A stretch of DNA of 64,000 nt from Mallotus nudiflorus (GCA_947683625.1 CANTUR010000039.1:1178001-1242000), one strand, 5' to 3'. Shown: positions 24,543 through 36,485, counted from the first letter of the stretch. The notes: a model not told the origin generated them from the sequence alone. Numbers and translations are program-made.

Positions 24543-25605
24543 GAGTAGGTCCTAGATACTGGCTTGTGCCTGAGTCTTCTTAAGCTGTTTGAGGATAGTG
24601 TCTTCCTCTTTGATTAGAGCTTGATCACTTATTACCTCTTTTCTTTTAGAGGGATCCTTTTTTTAAGAGGTTAATATACTTGCCCGTTATGAGTTACATA
24701 ATTGACTGCTAGTGAAGGCTTCTCAACTGCTTGCTTATGTACTTTTGTACTACTATTTTGGTCCCAAACAATGATTTTATGGTCATCAGAGTCATACCAT
24801 ATATTGATCCCCATGACTTGCAGATTCTGAAGCCGAATAGTACTGACCACCTCATCTTCATTACCAAATTCTTCTCCCCATCCTGAGGGTACTATGTCTT
24901 CTAAGTGTGTGTGGGTAGAAATAGGTGTTGTATAGTTGATTTTATAGTCGAACTTCCCATATGGTTGGCCTAGTAAATCCCATACTTCATAGTCACTGTT
25001 TGGATCTTTGTTTGTGTCTACTTCTTATTAGTAAAGGCAATCAATCACTTCACTGTTGGTTGGAATGTGGGTTCAAGAACAAGACTTAAGAGTTTGTCTT
25101 CTAGGGGCTTTTCTTAGGTTTCTTAGATGTCTTATATTGATTGTTCAACAAGGTTTACCAGTAAATTGAAGGAAATCATGCTAATGGTCAGTGGAGGCAT
25201 GTTTTGATGGTTTGGGAGAGGATTGGTCTTGATACTGGGTCATTTTTCTAGGACGTCAATTTTTTTAAAGTCAATGAGGTCTTGGATTGCATTCTTAAGG
25301 GTTCTACATGTATTAATGGTGTGACTGGGCATTTGGTAAAAGTGGTAGAATAAGTTTTGGTTAATCTAAGGGGGTAATAGGTTTAGAAGATGTCTATGTT
25401 CTTAAAGCTATAGTAGGTTCTTTTGTTGGAGTCTCTGGAATATCTTGGATAGTGGGAGATTGAAGTTTAAGAACTTTCTTGATGGTCTGATGGCATTGAT
25501 AGATGGTGAATTGTGGGTGTCAGGTTGGATCATATTTATTTCTGCAGTTCGGGTAAAGGAATTTTGGATGTTTGGTTAGGTGTTGCAACAGAAAGTGTTC
25601 ATGGT
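24543..25605. other. Gag-protease linker region of Tat-G
   Basis: Lies between recognised gag and protease on the minus strand. No motif was identified, and it probably encodes the variable gag C-terminus. The + strand frame at 25513-25704 has no support. Confidence 0.35.
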
Positions 25606-26436
25606 TTACTAAGGTTCCTAATCCTTAATTCTGATCCTTACTTGATAAAGAGCTCTGAAGTTAGGATAATGAGCAAAGATCATCTATTTTCTAAAGTGCG
25701 GTAGTGCCCCTTTGATTATTAGCACTATTTGTTCATCCTTTGGAGGACAGTTTCTCATTTTGATTGCTTTTCCCTGCCATCTTGTGACATAATCAAAGAA
25801 AGCTTCAATAGGTTTTAGCTTTGTGGTCTCAAGATCTCTTTTAGTGATGTCTAGTTGAGTGTTGTATTCATACTGCTTGGTAAACTTTTGAGTTAGCAGT
25901 AGCTAATCACTTTTGATTTCATCTTTAATGTCAAAGAACCATGCCCTCAGTCCTTCCTCTAGCAATGTAAAGAAGAATCCAACAATTTGAGATTTTGTAA
26001 ACTTTATAGCATCCATGAAGGTAGCATATTGCCTTAAATGGACCCTTAGATCCCTTGTTCCATCGAACTTAGAAAAGTTTGGCAGTTTAAAATCATCTAG
26101 GAGTGGCTCATCTTTGAATAATGCCAAGTCAATAAAGCTTTTAGAGCCATGACTCTCATTGTCTGTAAAGGCGAATTCCAATTGAGCCATTCTATTAACC
26201 AATTATTTAACCTCCCTTGTCGATTCAGGCTTGGTCATGTCAATAATTTTTATAGCTTTTCATGCATTTCTAAGATTCTAGTAGTAGTCATCATCATCAT
26301 CAGCTTAAACTGGAGTATGAGGACTTACCTTTGCCTTATCTACCCTCGGGTGAACATATGCAAAAGCTTCATTCAATGGTGTGTTATTTCCATCTTAGGC
26401 ACTTTTGGCTTTGATTTTGGGCTTAGAGGATTTTAA
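25606..26436 (-). pseudogene. Tat-G gag
   Basis: Gag forms the particle that packages element RNA. The 99-codon stretch 26202-25903 begins MVNRMAQLEFAFTD and includes LPNFSKFDGTRDLRVHLRQY. After a stop it continues with FTKQYEYNTQLDITKRDLET, IEAFFDYVTRWQGKAI and KDEQIVLIIKGALPHF. The same layout occurs in Tat-H gag at 55511-56341 (FDGTGDARIYLNQYTT, NTRLEVSIRDLELTKYNPNE). No ORF1 separates it from the leader at 26518. Confidence 0.75.
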
Positions 26437-26517
26437 CTATAGTACCATTAGCGAGCAATTTTTGGATCCCCTCTCTTAACCTATCTTTGAATTATTGGCA
26501 AGAAGTATCTTCTTAGT

Positions 26518-28655
26518 AACTCATATTGGATGTAGGATTCCTGTACATTTAATAAGGTTAGCTAAATGAATGATGCATGATGTATGCCTACAAAAGAAAA
26601 GGGTGAGCATGTATACATGGAGTGGATGTAAAATCCTACAATGAGAGATGATTATTCTTATAAGGAATAGTGGTTAGTACGTGCTTATTTACATGTATGT
26701 TATGTATGCATGATTAAAGCTGGTTAGTTTTTCATGTATAGTGAACAAACTAATCACAAGCAAGCTCTCACTTTCGACCTTATTTCTCCAAGAGGTTATT
26801 CAGTCTCTTTCCTAGGTAAGTTTTGAACCTTTAGTTATTGGGGGACTATTATTCCACTCTTGGAACTAGGCTACTTTGATTTATATTGATCAGAACCAAA
26901 GGGTAAATTGAGGAACGATACTAAAATTTACTTGAGTAACCACATGATATCGATATGAAGGTTAATTATCGAGCTTCAAATGATGTCCAGAGCCTATATG
27001 CATAAGACCAAGGTCAATCAAAGGGAGCTCGAGTTCTTACCCCTATATCGATATTCAATATATTTACTAAGATCCATGAAAGTATCATTCAATAGTTTAC
27101 AATTTAATTGTGCCAATATAAAGGTCCATAATCTAGTTGGATTCCTAACCCATTCATTTGATCTGATAAGGATAAATGGATGATGTCTCATAGGTTTTGT
27201 TATCGAGGGATGTCGTTATTTGTTATATTACACATAGTATTCAAGTTAAGGTATATAATTCTTGTCATTCCCTATACTTCAGGCTCCCATGAAGTAGATG
27301 AGAATCACGTGGTCCTGAGCCTATATGTTTTATAAAAACTAACATTATGACATCATTCAATGATAGACACTAGGAGAGTCATGTCATTTTATGAATATTA
27401 AGTCAGATGGACAGTGTTAGGACAGGGATAGCATGCACAACTTAATGGAATCCTAGTGGATGTTACTACTAGTTTATCTACATGTGCTAAGCTAAGGTGA
27501 AAGGCTAAGGTTCCTTTAGCGAGAATGCCCCCATATGACTAGGGTTATGGACTTTGGTTAGTGAGTCTTGCATTCTTTTGACTAATGGTGCACATGTGAT
27601 GTGTAGTGCAAATGGAGTGGTGAGGGGCTCTATACGATTAAGCATTGCATAATGAGAAATAATCATTTTTGAGTTGATCTCTCTTACTTAGAAGTCCCTA
27701 GTGGAGTCGCCACTATGAGTAACCTGGATTTTGATTTTTTTGTTGCGTTTTACATCTTTTAGTTTTGAGACGAATTAGTTCTGTAAGGGTTTTTTTATTT
27801 CTGAGGGATACATGCTTGGTCTCAGGAGGAATGAGACATTTTTTTTATTTTTTGGAGTCGCCACCCAATTTTTAGAAAATTAAGAAAAGAAAACAGACAA
27901 CATTGGGCCACTCAGCAAGTATTACCCCCAGTAGAGATTTTTGGGTTCGGGGTATCACATCTACTTTTTGACTATTTCTCATATATAATGTTTGATGTAT
28001 AGCTACCACAACACCTTAGTTTCGGTAATGACAGTTTGTATAATATTCACACAATTCACCAAATAGTGGAAGATAATAAAGCTGAAGATATTATTACATC
28101 GCTTTCCTAATAAAATACATATAAAAGGAAAAAGGAGACTATGGAAAAATACATCTAATTTAGATATGATAAATCTGCATGGTAAATATGACCATTCACA
28201 TAGCATGCTTGATCACATGAACGATGGGATAAGTAATGGACACTCGATCATTTGAAAGAGTAAGTGAAATGTGGATGATCATGCATGCTTGTAGTGATTA
28301 TTTATGCTATGATGATAATATAGGGGACGCATGATGTCATCACTGGATCGAAAACATGATGACTCTATTCCGAGATATGAACTTTCACATTATTTATATT
28401 TATGATATGATTTCATGTTTCAGAATTAGAGGATGCAGAATGATGATATGAAATTAGCATAAAAAAGCATAGATTATTCATATAGCATGCAAAATTGCTA
28501 GTCTCATCACACAATCACAATAATATTCTCAAATGCTGGTGATAATAAAATAAAATGCAATGCGATAAAATAAATGTGCTAAAATGATTGTATGGTCCTC
28601 AGACTCGATTAAGCTTGTGTGAGTTTTGAAGTTTTAGCTTTGAGGGATTATCAAG
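26518..28655 (-). repeat. Direct repeat copy 2: leader, primer site and LTR part
   Basis: Partner of 21298-23674. It holds the leader (26518-27693), the primer site and the inner half of the 5' LTR. The two copies diverge from each other exactly at 21298/26518: ORF1-like sequence follows in one and gag in the other. Confidence 0.8.
27694..27712 (-). other. Primer-binding site of Tat-G 5' LTR
   Basis: The minus strand reads TGGCGACTCCACTAGGGAC, three bases from the LTR end (27716). The Tat-H element has the related TGGCGACTCCATTAAGGA at 57521-57504. Confidence 0.7.
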
Positions 28656-29754
28656 CTTTCCTCATTGAGAGGTTCAAAATGACAATAGAATAATGCTAGT
28701 TTGTATACCTTTGAAGCATGCTTTGACAAAGATGAGGCTTGGTTTGGTGGAAAAAAGGTCTAATCTCCTAAGAAAAAGACAATGGGAGAGCAAAAACTAT
28801 ATGGAAAGGGGTTTCCAGCGCCTTCGATTGGACATATTTCTTAAGTGTGTGTGTGTGTTTTCACCTGCTCCCCCCTCAAAATAGGGTGTAGAGGCGCCTA
28901 TTTATAGTGAAAAATATAGGGAAGACAAGGGTATAGGTGTGGTCACATGCGCGTCCCTAGGACAAAGTGTGTGGCCACACAAAGTCATGCACTGGCGCAT
29001 AGCCATGCATGCTCGTGCATGGTTATGCACACTTTTGCACTTTATGTGCTTCATTTAGGGCTTACATGTACTATTTTCAGATTAGTTCTAAGGGTTTTTA
29101 TGTCTTTTAGACATGTTTTTGAAGTCCATTTTGTCAAACTTAGCTTTAATTTTAGCGAATGGCACCTAGAGGTGTTTACGTGCACCTCTGAGCAATACAC
29201 GCTAATCCTCAGGTTGTTTTAGACTATTATGGGACCACTCCCAGAGGTTTTGGAGCCTTCCAGACGTGTTTTTGAAGTCTATTTTGTCTAGTTTAGCTTT
29301 AATTTTAGCACGTGACACATAAGGGTGTTAGTGGCCTTACGTACACTTCTAAGCAACATGTGTTAATTCTTGGGTTGTGTTGGACTATTTCAGGATCACT
29401 TCTAAAGGTTTTGGAGCCCATCAGATGGTTTTCGAAGTTTTTTTTGTCAAAATCAATTTCTATTTTTTCACAAAGTTGGGTCCCAATCTAATGAAATGAA
29501 CATCAGCCCAACAAGCTGAGTGTTCTGAGGAAGAAAATCTCAGAACAAGCTTATCGTTGTTCTAATAATTCATATTTCGTAAGGTTGGAGCACAACTTAA
29601 TGGCTCAGTGATCGACTTTGCACACTAGTGGGGTCAGTTAGGTTTTCTAAGGTTTCACACTTTAGAGGTGTTATGTACAAGCAGACTTTAGTCATCTTGG
29701 AGGTTCGTTTCATCATTAAACCTTTTTAAGGATAGTCAAATTTAAGGTATGATA
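27716..29754 (-). mobile_element. Tat-G 5' LTR
   Basis: On the + strand it runs from TGAGTAACC to GGTATGATA, a decayed GGTATGACA. About 2.04 kb. It contains palindromes GTGTGGCCACAC at 28969-28980 and GTGCAT-GGTT-ATGCAC at 29015-29030. The primer site adjoins its left end, so it is the 5' LTR of the leftward element. Confidence 0.75.
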
Positions 29755-29879
29755 TTAACATAAAAAATGGAGGTCTTATGTAGCTATGACTATGAACATC
29801 AGGGGTGGTAACAACTTGACTTGTAATTTTCTCTAAAATGGTTAAATCTTTAAGAATAGAAACTAAAGCTCTGATACTA
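29755..29879 (-). mobile_element. Stub of a Sirevirus-like element with primer site
   Basis: The minus strand has TAGTATCAGAGC at 29879-29868, a one-base variant of the initiator tRNA-Met site. About 110 bases of leader follow before the Tat-G LTR cuts in. Internal genes are absent. Confidence 0.6.
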
Positions 29880-29881
29880 AA

Positions 29882-31217
29882 TGTAATTCCACAAGTGCCA
29901 AGAGGGTGGGTGAATTGGCTTTTTGAGCAACATGGGAAATTTTGATTTCACACTTAAAAGCAAATAAAAATCAAAGTAAGAACTAAATTAAATGAAGAAC
30001 AAGAGCAATAAAACATGAAGGATTTATAGAGGTTCGGCCCTCAAAGTCTACTCCTCTCCTCAACCACATGTTAAGAGTTTCAATCCACTATCAATCTACT
30101 TTAAGGTGTAGATCAAACCCTTAAAAACTTAAAATCAAAATTACCCAGGTGTTTTCCAAGACTCACACTTTAACCTAAGTGTTTTTCCAAGGATCACACT
30201 CTAACCCAAGTGCTAAGAAAAATCCTCTTAGCTTACTAGTGTTTTCCTAAGGCTAGCACTCAAACCTAAATGTTTTTTCAAAGGCTCACTCTCTAACGCA
30301 AATGCTCGGAGCAATCCTTTTAGGTTATGAGTGATTAAAACCTTAACCCAACTCACTCAATATCATTATTGAGCTATTGAATAATAGTTTTAAATACAAA
30401 CCAACCCATACTCAAGAACACTCTTGAGATAAAAGAGATTACAAAGAGTTAAAAATGAAAGCTTGGAAGGTTGAAGATTGAATTCAAGATTAAATGCTCA
30501 AAGTTTGCTTTAAAAGTGTTTGCTCAACTTCATCCTTTAGTTCTAGCTCTATTCTAAGTAGTATTTTAACCCTCTAAAAAAAAAGAGCTATTGGAGGTGC
30601 ATTTAATGCAAATAGATTTGAACCATCCAAGAAAAAACAAATATGCACTTCATAATGTTCATCACAAAATCATCATGATCATAATTCTAAAGGCGCTAAA
30701 GAAGAAATTTCAAATTGTGCGCTTTCATGATCATAATAATGGTGGTGATACTAGCAATGACAACTCTTTGCCATTTTTTTAGAATTGGTCGTCATGATCA
30801 TAATTATGCTTGTCATGATCATAACACCGGTAGTGACGATGGTCGTGACAACATTCTGCCATTTTTTAAATTTTCGATTTGAATCTTTGTACTTTTGCTT
30901 GAAATTTTTTTCTAATGATTGGAACTTGCTTGTGATAATTTATAATGAAGATTCCCATCCAACTTTACCAAATTTAACTTTTGATCTCGATAGAAAGTTC
31001 GATCTTCCATTTTCTTAGTCTGTCATGGTCATGATGAGTCCGACACCATTCATGACAGGGTTGCAAACTTGACAAAATCAAAATGCTTACTTTTCATTCC
31101 TTAACTTATGCAATTTTAAATAACTTGAATATAACACTTAAGAACAAAGATTAAATATAATTTTACTTAATTAATTGTGACCATAAAAATGATTATTTTA
31201 CCCCTTAAGGTTTAACA
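29882..31217 (-). mobile_element. Sirevirus-like LTR, minus orientation
   Basis: On the minus strand it starts TGTTAAACCTTAAGGGG and ends at GGAATTACA next to the primer site. Its layout is like the Sire-C LTRs (TGTTAACC start, repeated CATGATC phrases, CACCC...TTGG near the inner end), but the sequence differs. GTCATGATCATAA occurs at 30791 and 30812, with a relative at 31022. About 1.34 kb. Confidence 0.6.
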
Positions 31218-32500
31218 CAACCTTCATTCCAATTTATTTTCAAAGATTAAACTAATCACTAACTAACAATGTTTCTATATTTAAGCTAAATTCATTAAAC
31301 TACATCATATGAATTAAATAACAAATACTATCTTGCATTAAATTATAAAAATGATTTGAAAAGAAAAATGAAGAGATAATTGAGAGATTTACTATCTTAA
31401 TCTTAACACAGGCTTGCCCCTTGTCTTTGGCCCTTAGAAACCTTTAGTAGAATAGCAATGAGCTCTAAAAGAGTGTGAAACTAGTACGTCCCTTCTCTAT
31501 TAAATCATCTTCTCAATTACTTCCTACTTCTCTTTTCTCCCTTATTCTCTTTTTGTTTTTTTTTTTTCTTTTTGTTTTCTCAGCAAGTTTTTTCCCTCTC
31601 TCTCTCTGCGCTTTTTCTTGTCATGGGTTTTTTTTTTCCTATGAATTCACGTAGAAGCTTTTTCTGTCCCTTGGTTTCTGTTTTCTTTTCCGTTGCTTTT
31701 TTTTTTTTTGAAGTTCAGAAAATCTCTCTAACTTTCTGATATTCTCTAACACACTAGCAACTATTTTCCATAAGTAAGGAAGAAAATCATGTCACAACAT
31801 GATTTTCTACATTATTTTAAAAACATCTTAGCAACATTAAGGTATCATTTTAGTGTGCTACAACATTATCCCATTTCATTAGTGTGCTAAAATATCCCTT
31901 AGCAATGCCATTGGGCTACAGGCCAATTAGAATTAAAGGAAATTGGACTTTACATTGTTTCAAGCTATTTTTTTTATATATTTTTAACATTGAATTTTTG
32001 CTCTTAGATTGGATAAGCCATGTGTGAACAAATATTAAGTGCTTAATTTATTATAAAGATATTAAAATTTTTAGTTTTTCAGTGGAACTCAATTAATATC
32101 CAATTTTAAAGTATAATTAGGACAAAAAAATTTATTTTTATAATTTTTTAGTAAACTTAGGTGTTTATTTGAATTATTTTCAATTATAATTTTGTAATAA
32201 AAATTGTAAATCATTTAAATAAGTTATATTCCTTTTTTAAAAATTATTTAAATGATTTACAATTTTTATTTTATTTAAGTTAATTAATTAATTAATTTAA
32301 TTCTTTTTATTTTATCTAAATTTTAAAATAATTATATTAAATATATAAGTGGATTCATTACATAAAGCATTTTATTTCATAAATACAATATATTATTATT
32401 ACAGTAGCAAAATAAGTCAGTAAAATGAATTTAATAGATTATTTTAATGAAAAAGTTTTTATTATGATATTTTAACGAGCCGTTCGGCAAATGTTAACAT
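31218..32500. other. Intergenic region upstream of RanBP1
   Basis: AT-rich, with no coding sequence seen. T-rich and CT-rich tracts lie at 31550-31720. It includes the perfect inverted repeat at 32196-32270 and the gene's promoter at its right end. Confidence 0.6.
32196..32270. repeat. Perfect 27-base inverted repeat (hairpin)
   Basis: Arms 32196-32222 and 32244-32270 are exact reverse complements, with a 21-base loop. The sequence is almost all A and T. It sits about 280 bases upstream of the TATA box of RanBP1. It could be a short foldback transposon remnant or a matrix-attachment-like element. No target duplication is obvious. Confidence 0.8.
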
Positions 32501-32513
32501 AAGGAGGCCATGT

Positions 32514-32554
32514 GGCCCAATCCATAGCAGGTTGTACAAACCGTCTTATATAAA
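32514..32554 (+). promoter_or_regulatory. RanBP1 core promoter
   Basis: TATATAAA lies at 32547-32554, and transcription would be expected to begin near 32580, where a CT-rich stretch typical of plant leaders starts. GGCCCA at 32514-32519 is the complement of TGGGCC, a site-II-like element common upstream of plant housekeeping and cell-cycle genes. The leader would then be about 110 bases. Confidence 0.6.
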
Positions 32555-32691
32555 TGGTCCAGACTCTAGACCTAGAACAGCTTCCTCCGTCTCTCGCTCT
32601 CTCGCGCACACACTGTAATAGTAATAAAATCCACAAAGTTCAGTCATAAAATCCACATTTTCTTGTTTCTGCAGCTACAGTCAGCGCTCCA

Positions 32692-35507
32692 ATGGCTAGC
32701 ACTGAGCCTGATCACGATCGCAGAGAAGATGACGACGCCCCTCATGCCGATGACGAGGATACCGGAGCTCAGGTGGCTCCAATTGTGAAGCTAGAGGAGG
32801 TGGCCGTCTCTACCGGCGAAGAGGACGAGCATCCAATTCTCGATCTGTAATAAAAGAAATATTAATTGTTTACATCTATCGTTTTCAATATTTGTTTCGT
32901 TTATCAAGTTATTAAATATATATATATTTATATATATATTTGTTTGATTCTTAAAGGAAAGCAAAGCTGTATCGTTTCGACAAGGAAGGGAAGCAATGGA
33001 AGGAAAGAGGCGCTGGCTCAGTTAAGTTGTTAAAGCACAAAGAGACTGGCAAAGTACGTCTTGTTATGAGACAATCTAAGACTCTGAAGATATGTGCCAA
33101 TCATCTTGGTCTGTTCTCTACTTTTATTTATTTATTTTTTCCAATTATAATTTCTTTGCTTGATTATTTTATTTTGGTTTATTTGTTTTGATTTGCAGTG
33201 CTTCCAAGTATGACAGTTCAGGAGCACTCAGGAAATGAGAAGTCGTGCGTATGGCATGCTACAGATTTTGCTGATGGTGAATTGAAGGATGAGCTTTTCT
33301 GCATCCGTTTTGCATCTGTTGAAAGTGAGTCTTTTGTTATTTCTTTGTGAAAAGAACTTGGCCCTACTGCCTGCATGTTTGAATCTTGCATCTCTACCTG
33401 TACCCGTAATTGTTGCTGATCTCTTTGTGCAAGGGCTAGTAATATATGTTGAAACTGATGTAGGTTTTCAGTCATGTGGCTGCATTTTCTGGTACCTTTT
33501 TCTTTGGCTATGTTACATATTTATTTTGAAGCATATCTAACTGTTAGAAGTAGCTCATAATATATATGTATATATTGTTATGAACTACGTGTAAGAAGCC
33601 TATTCTGAATTTTGTTGTTTAGTTTTTTTATGTCTTGATTGATTGATTATATTAAGAGTTACAAACCTGTGATTTGCATACTGTTAGAATGAGTAATGCA
33701 GGTCATTTAGTCTTATAGCTTGACTTTATCCAATTATTATACATGCCTTGACTGTTACCTAGGTGAGATGATGTGCAGGCATATGGAAACAGATAAACTC
33801 TGCAATAAGTATATTTAGGGAAAAGGTAGAATTAACTTCTATTGAGGATAAGTTGAGGGAATTGAGTTTAAGATTGATTGGACCTATGAACTATATACCT
33901 GTAGCAACCCCGGTTACAAGGATTAACATTACTAGGAAAGATGGAGTGAGGATAGGAAGAGGCAGAACTCAGCTAACCTGGATAATAGTGGCGAAAGGCG
34001 ACTTGTTGGACAGCCCATAATTGCATGGAATGGACAAAAAGAATCCATATAGCCAATAATAATTAATTTGACTAAGGCATTTTTGAGTTTACATTGGACT
34101 GCAAAACTTTTAATCTTTAAGAAAAATAACTCCTTGAAAGTACTGTCAAATGCTGGACTTCAAGACAATACAGAAATATTATTTTTTTTATAATACAAAA
34201 ATATCAGCAAGTGGAAGTCAGTGGCCTGATCACTTTATGTTGCTGTTCAAGTGTGTTTCAAACAAATAGAGACAGGGCATTTGGATTTCAAATGTATATT
34301 CTTCTTGTATTAATTACCAGTACTTGCATTTCAAAATGAACAAACAAGTTGACTACTATTATGGAGGTAGAGATTTAAGTTTTGCAATTTTCATATTGTA
34401 ATATCAATTGCATAGCAGAATAATTTTAGGTCTCATTGTTGTTTGGATCTCATGAGGTTTGTTTGTATGTTTGGAGATTTTCTAATTGAAAAATGTCCTT
34501 TTTTTTTAGTCTTGTGCCAATACATATTTAGTATTACATGCCAGAAATTATAGGTACTGTATTAACTTTTGTTTCTTTCATTCATTAATTTTATGGAAGT
34601 GTGTGTGTTGGGAAATGCAGTGATGTTCGCATTATCGGTGTTAATTTATTGTGGAAAAATAATTTTTTTTTTCTTTTTGGAAATTCAGTGATTAAATGGA
34701 AAACCCAACTTTCGTTTGACTTGAATAGACCTTTGCAAACCATACACAACTTCCTATGCCTTTTATTGCCCAACAAACAGGGTTGTAGCCTACATTATGG
34801 AGGGTAGCCTCCACTTCATTGAAGTAGAAGAAAAAGTTTAAATTGAAAACCACAATAATGTACTTCGACCGATACTGGAATTTGATTTTATATTGCTATG
34901 AAAAATGCCAATTTTAACATTTAAAAAATCAAATAAGGTTTAGCTAATCTGTGCATAAAGTATACTGGTAAATGGTGCATTTCTGAATAAATGCTAAATT
35001 ATTATCATAGATCGTCTTCTCACTCTAATAATAGAATTTAATTTAAGTCTTCTGGTACCAAGTATTGACAATAATATTATATATTTTTTACTGTCAAAAA
35101 ATGTTATTGTTATTATACTTTTTCATTTTGTTTTAGTTCATTGGTGGGAGTCTGATCAGATTGATGTGAGCCTGGATGCATGTGTTTTATTGGGAATAAG
35201 TTGGCCTAGTCTTTATTTTATACCTTCTTCATCATACATTAGACATGCATCATCATGCTCTATGGCCCTTGGTTTTTTTAATGTTTTGCCTTCCTCAGAT
35301 TGCAAGTCTTTTATGGAAATGTTTCAAGAAGTAGCTGAATCCCAAAATTCAAAAGAGGAAAACAAAGATGCAACTGCTGCTGCCGATGCCCTTGATAAGT
35401 TAAGTGTTGAAGACAAGAAAACTGAGGAGAAAGCTGTGGAACAGGTGCCTGCTGTATCTGAGTCGAGCAAGACTGATGCAGAGAGTAAAAATGAGTCTCC
35501 TTCCTAA
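32692..35507 (+). CDS. RanBP1: Ran-binding protein 1 homologue (four exons)
   Basis: Exons: 32692-32846, 32957-33108, 33199-33324 and 35299-35507. All junctions are GT-AG and in phase, giving 213 residues. RanBP1 binds Ran-GTP in the cytoplasm and helps RanGAP hydrolyse GTP as export complexes leave the nucleus. The first 45 residues are acidic. The Ran-binding domain (about residues 48-165) has KLYRFDKEGKQWKERGAG, KVRLVMRQSKTLKICANH and KSCVWHATDFADGELKDELF. A charged Lys/Glu tail follows. Length fits plant homologues. The start is chosen because MASTEPDH is the first ATG after the leader and matches the usual N-terminus. The frame is intact. Intron 3 (33325-35298) is long and contains a LINE remnant. 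Confidence 0.95.
33775..34020 (+). pseudogene. LINE (RTE/L1-like) ORF 3' end inside RanBP1 intron 3
   Basis: An open stretch ends at TAA 34018-34020. It reads IFREKVELTSIEDKLRELSL, then RLIGPMNYIPVATPVTR, RIGRGRTQLTWIIVAKGDLL and DSP. Plant non-LTR elements commonly end with a phrase of the form IREK.GV.PIEDKMRE.RLRWFGH followed by RGRGRP..TW. The Trp-Phe-Gly-His core has decayed. Only the C-terminal part is present. It lies sense to the gene but would be spliced out. Confidence 0.6.
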
Positions 35508-36129
35508 ATTTGAGAAGTTGGGTGCTTTAACCATGCTCCTAATTGTTACGGGGTTGGTTGTCTACCTTGTTTCCTGTCCCTTTTGAGGTTTGCGCACTTA
35601 GATACAGCTGAAATTTGTGGAACTTTTTCCTTTTTGTGGTGTTTGGGTGAGAATGGTGTTGATCCATGGTTTCTGCAGTTTGAGTCTGTCCGTCCACTTT
35701 ATTCGAACATAGCATCATTTTTACTTGTTGAGGGTTGTGATATTCTGGGGAGTTCAGCTACGTTTTGCAGTGAACCCATATATTTGGTTGGTGCAAGTCG
35801 AATGGTTATGAAGCTCAGGTGATGACAAAAAGGGGGGGAGGAAAAAATTTTCTTTTTTACAGGCAGGTCTATTTTTGGGATGTTATTTTTTGAATTGTGC
35901 AGAGTCTGAATTTGCTGTACTTATAGTTATTTGTGTGCTATCTTCTGTCCTAAAGATTTGTTTATAAAATCTACTAGGTTAAGATTTCGTCCAAGTGGAA
36001 TAATTTTTGAGTTTATATTGAGGGAAGTTTTCACAAATAATCCAAAGAGTAAAAAATATATAAAAAATAATGTAGACTTTTTCTTCTTTCAAAACTAATT
36101 TCCAAATAAATGCTTTCTAGAAATAGCAT
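35508..36129 (+). other. RanBP1 3' untranslated region and downstream sequence
   Basis: Following the TAA stop there is no further conserved coding. T-rich stretches typical of plant 3' ends occur at 35860-35960. I could not fix the cleavage site. Open frames here (such as 35583-35822) have no recognisable domain. Confidence 0.5.
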
Positions 36130-36154
36130 AAAAAAAAAAAAAAAAAAAAAAAAA
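36130..36154. repeat. Poly(A) run of 25
   Basis: An uninterrupted A tract. It may mark the tail of a short retroposed sequence, but no SINE body or target duplication was found. Confidence 0.8.
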
Positions 36155-36485
36155 CACGATTCTTCTCCTTGCTGTCGTCTTTTTTGCCTCTTTGACGCCC
36201 AAACCAAACCAGCAACAATTAAAATTTTTTGTTTCTTTAGAAATTTCTGCATTTCAAATGTTTTTTTTTTTTCAATTAAAATGTTAAATCCCTAAAAAAA
36301 ATTGGAATATGAAGAAAGATATTTCAATTCCCATCTTTAGATCAAGTTCGTATCTGCACAAAGCAACTTACCAATCAAACAATAATTTTTTTCGCAACAT
36401 TCAAAACGAATATGCAACATACATCGTCCTACAACACACACACTTGCCCTTCCACTGGACCCTTCTGGGTTCCTCTCAACATTAC
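36155..36485. other. Non-coding stretch between RanBP1 and the desaturase relic
   Basis: I see no convincing gene. The + strand frame at 36309-36524 overlaps the desaturase exon antisense and is not supported. Confidence 0.4.

Larger units (their letters stand above)
9912..29754 (-). mobile_element. Tat-G: chimeric Tat/Ogre-type gypsy element
   Basis: On the minus strand the order is: 5' LTR (29754-27716), primer site, leader, gag, protease with a G-patch-like linker, a second partial LTR with primer site, leader and ORF1-like region, then reverse transcriptase, two RNase H segments, integrase, an antisense plant-mobile-domain gene on the + strand, tandem repeats, polypurine tract and 3' LTR (10816-9912). 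The paired RNase H domains and the antisense gene are traits of the Tat branch of Ty3/gypsy. The inner LTR fragment shows this is two elements fused, or one element with a duplicated 5' segment. All coding parts carry stops. A solo LTR of another family (14409-15927) is inserted. Confidence 0.75.

Noticed and set aside
9907..29757. TATTA next to both ends of Tat-G as a target duplication
   Set aside because: The match on the right needs the LTR to end two bases early, and the flanks belong to two different elements (Copia-A LTR and Sirevirus-like leader), so they cannot be one insertion site.
32615..32674. Intron in the RanBP1 leader (GTAATA...TGCAG)
   Set aside because: It would be only 60 bases and the leader reads well without it. 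Transcript data would be needed.
35166..35298. In-frame ATG upstream of the last RanBP1 exon as an independent gene start
   Set aside because: It is intron sequence. The exon is joined through a clear AG acceptor at 35297-35298 in phase with exon 3.
35583..35822. 79-codon frame downstream of RanBP1
   Set aside because: No domain, no homology recognised, and it overlaps the expected 3' untranslated region.
36130..36154. Poly(A) run as proof of a processed pseudogene
   Set aside because: The nearby desaturase exon is on the other strand and keeps intron borders, so the run does not belong to it.
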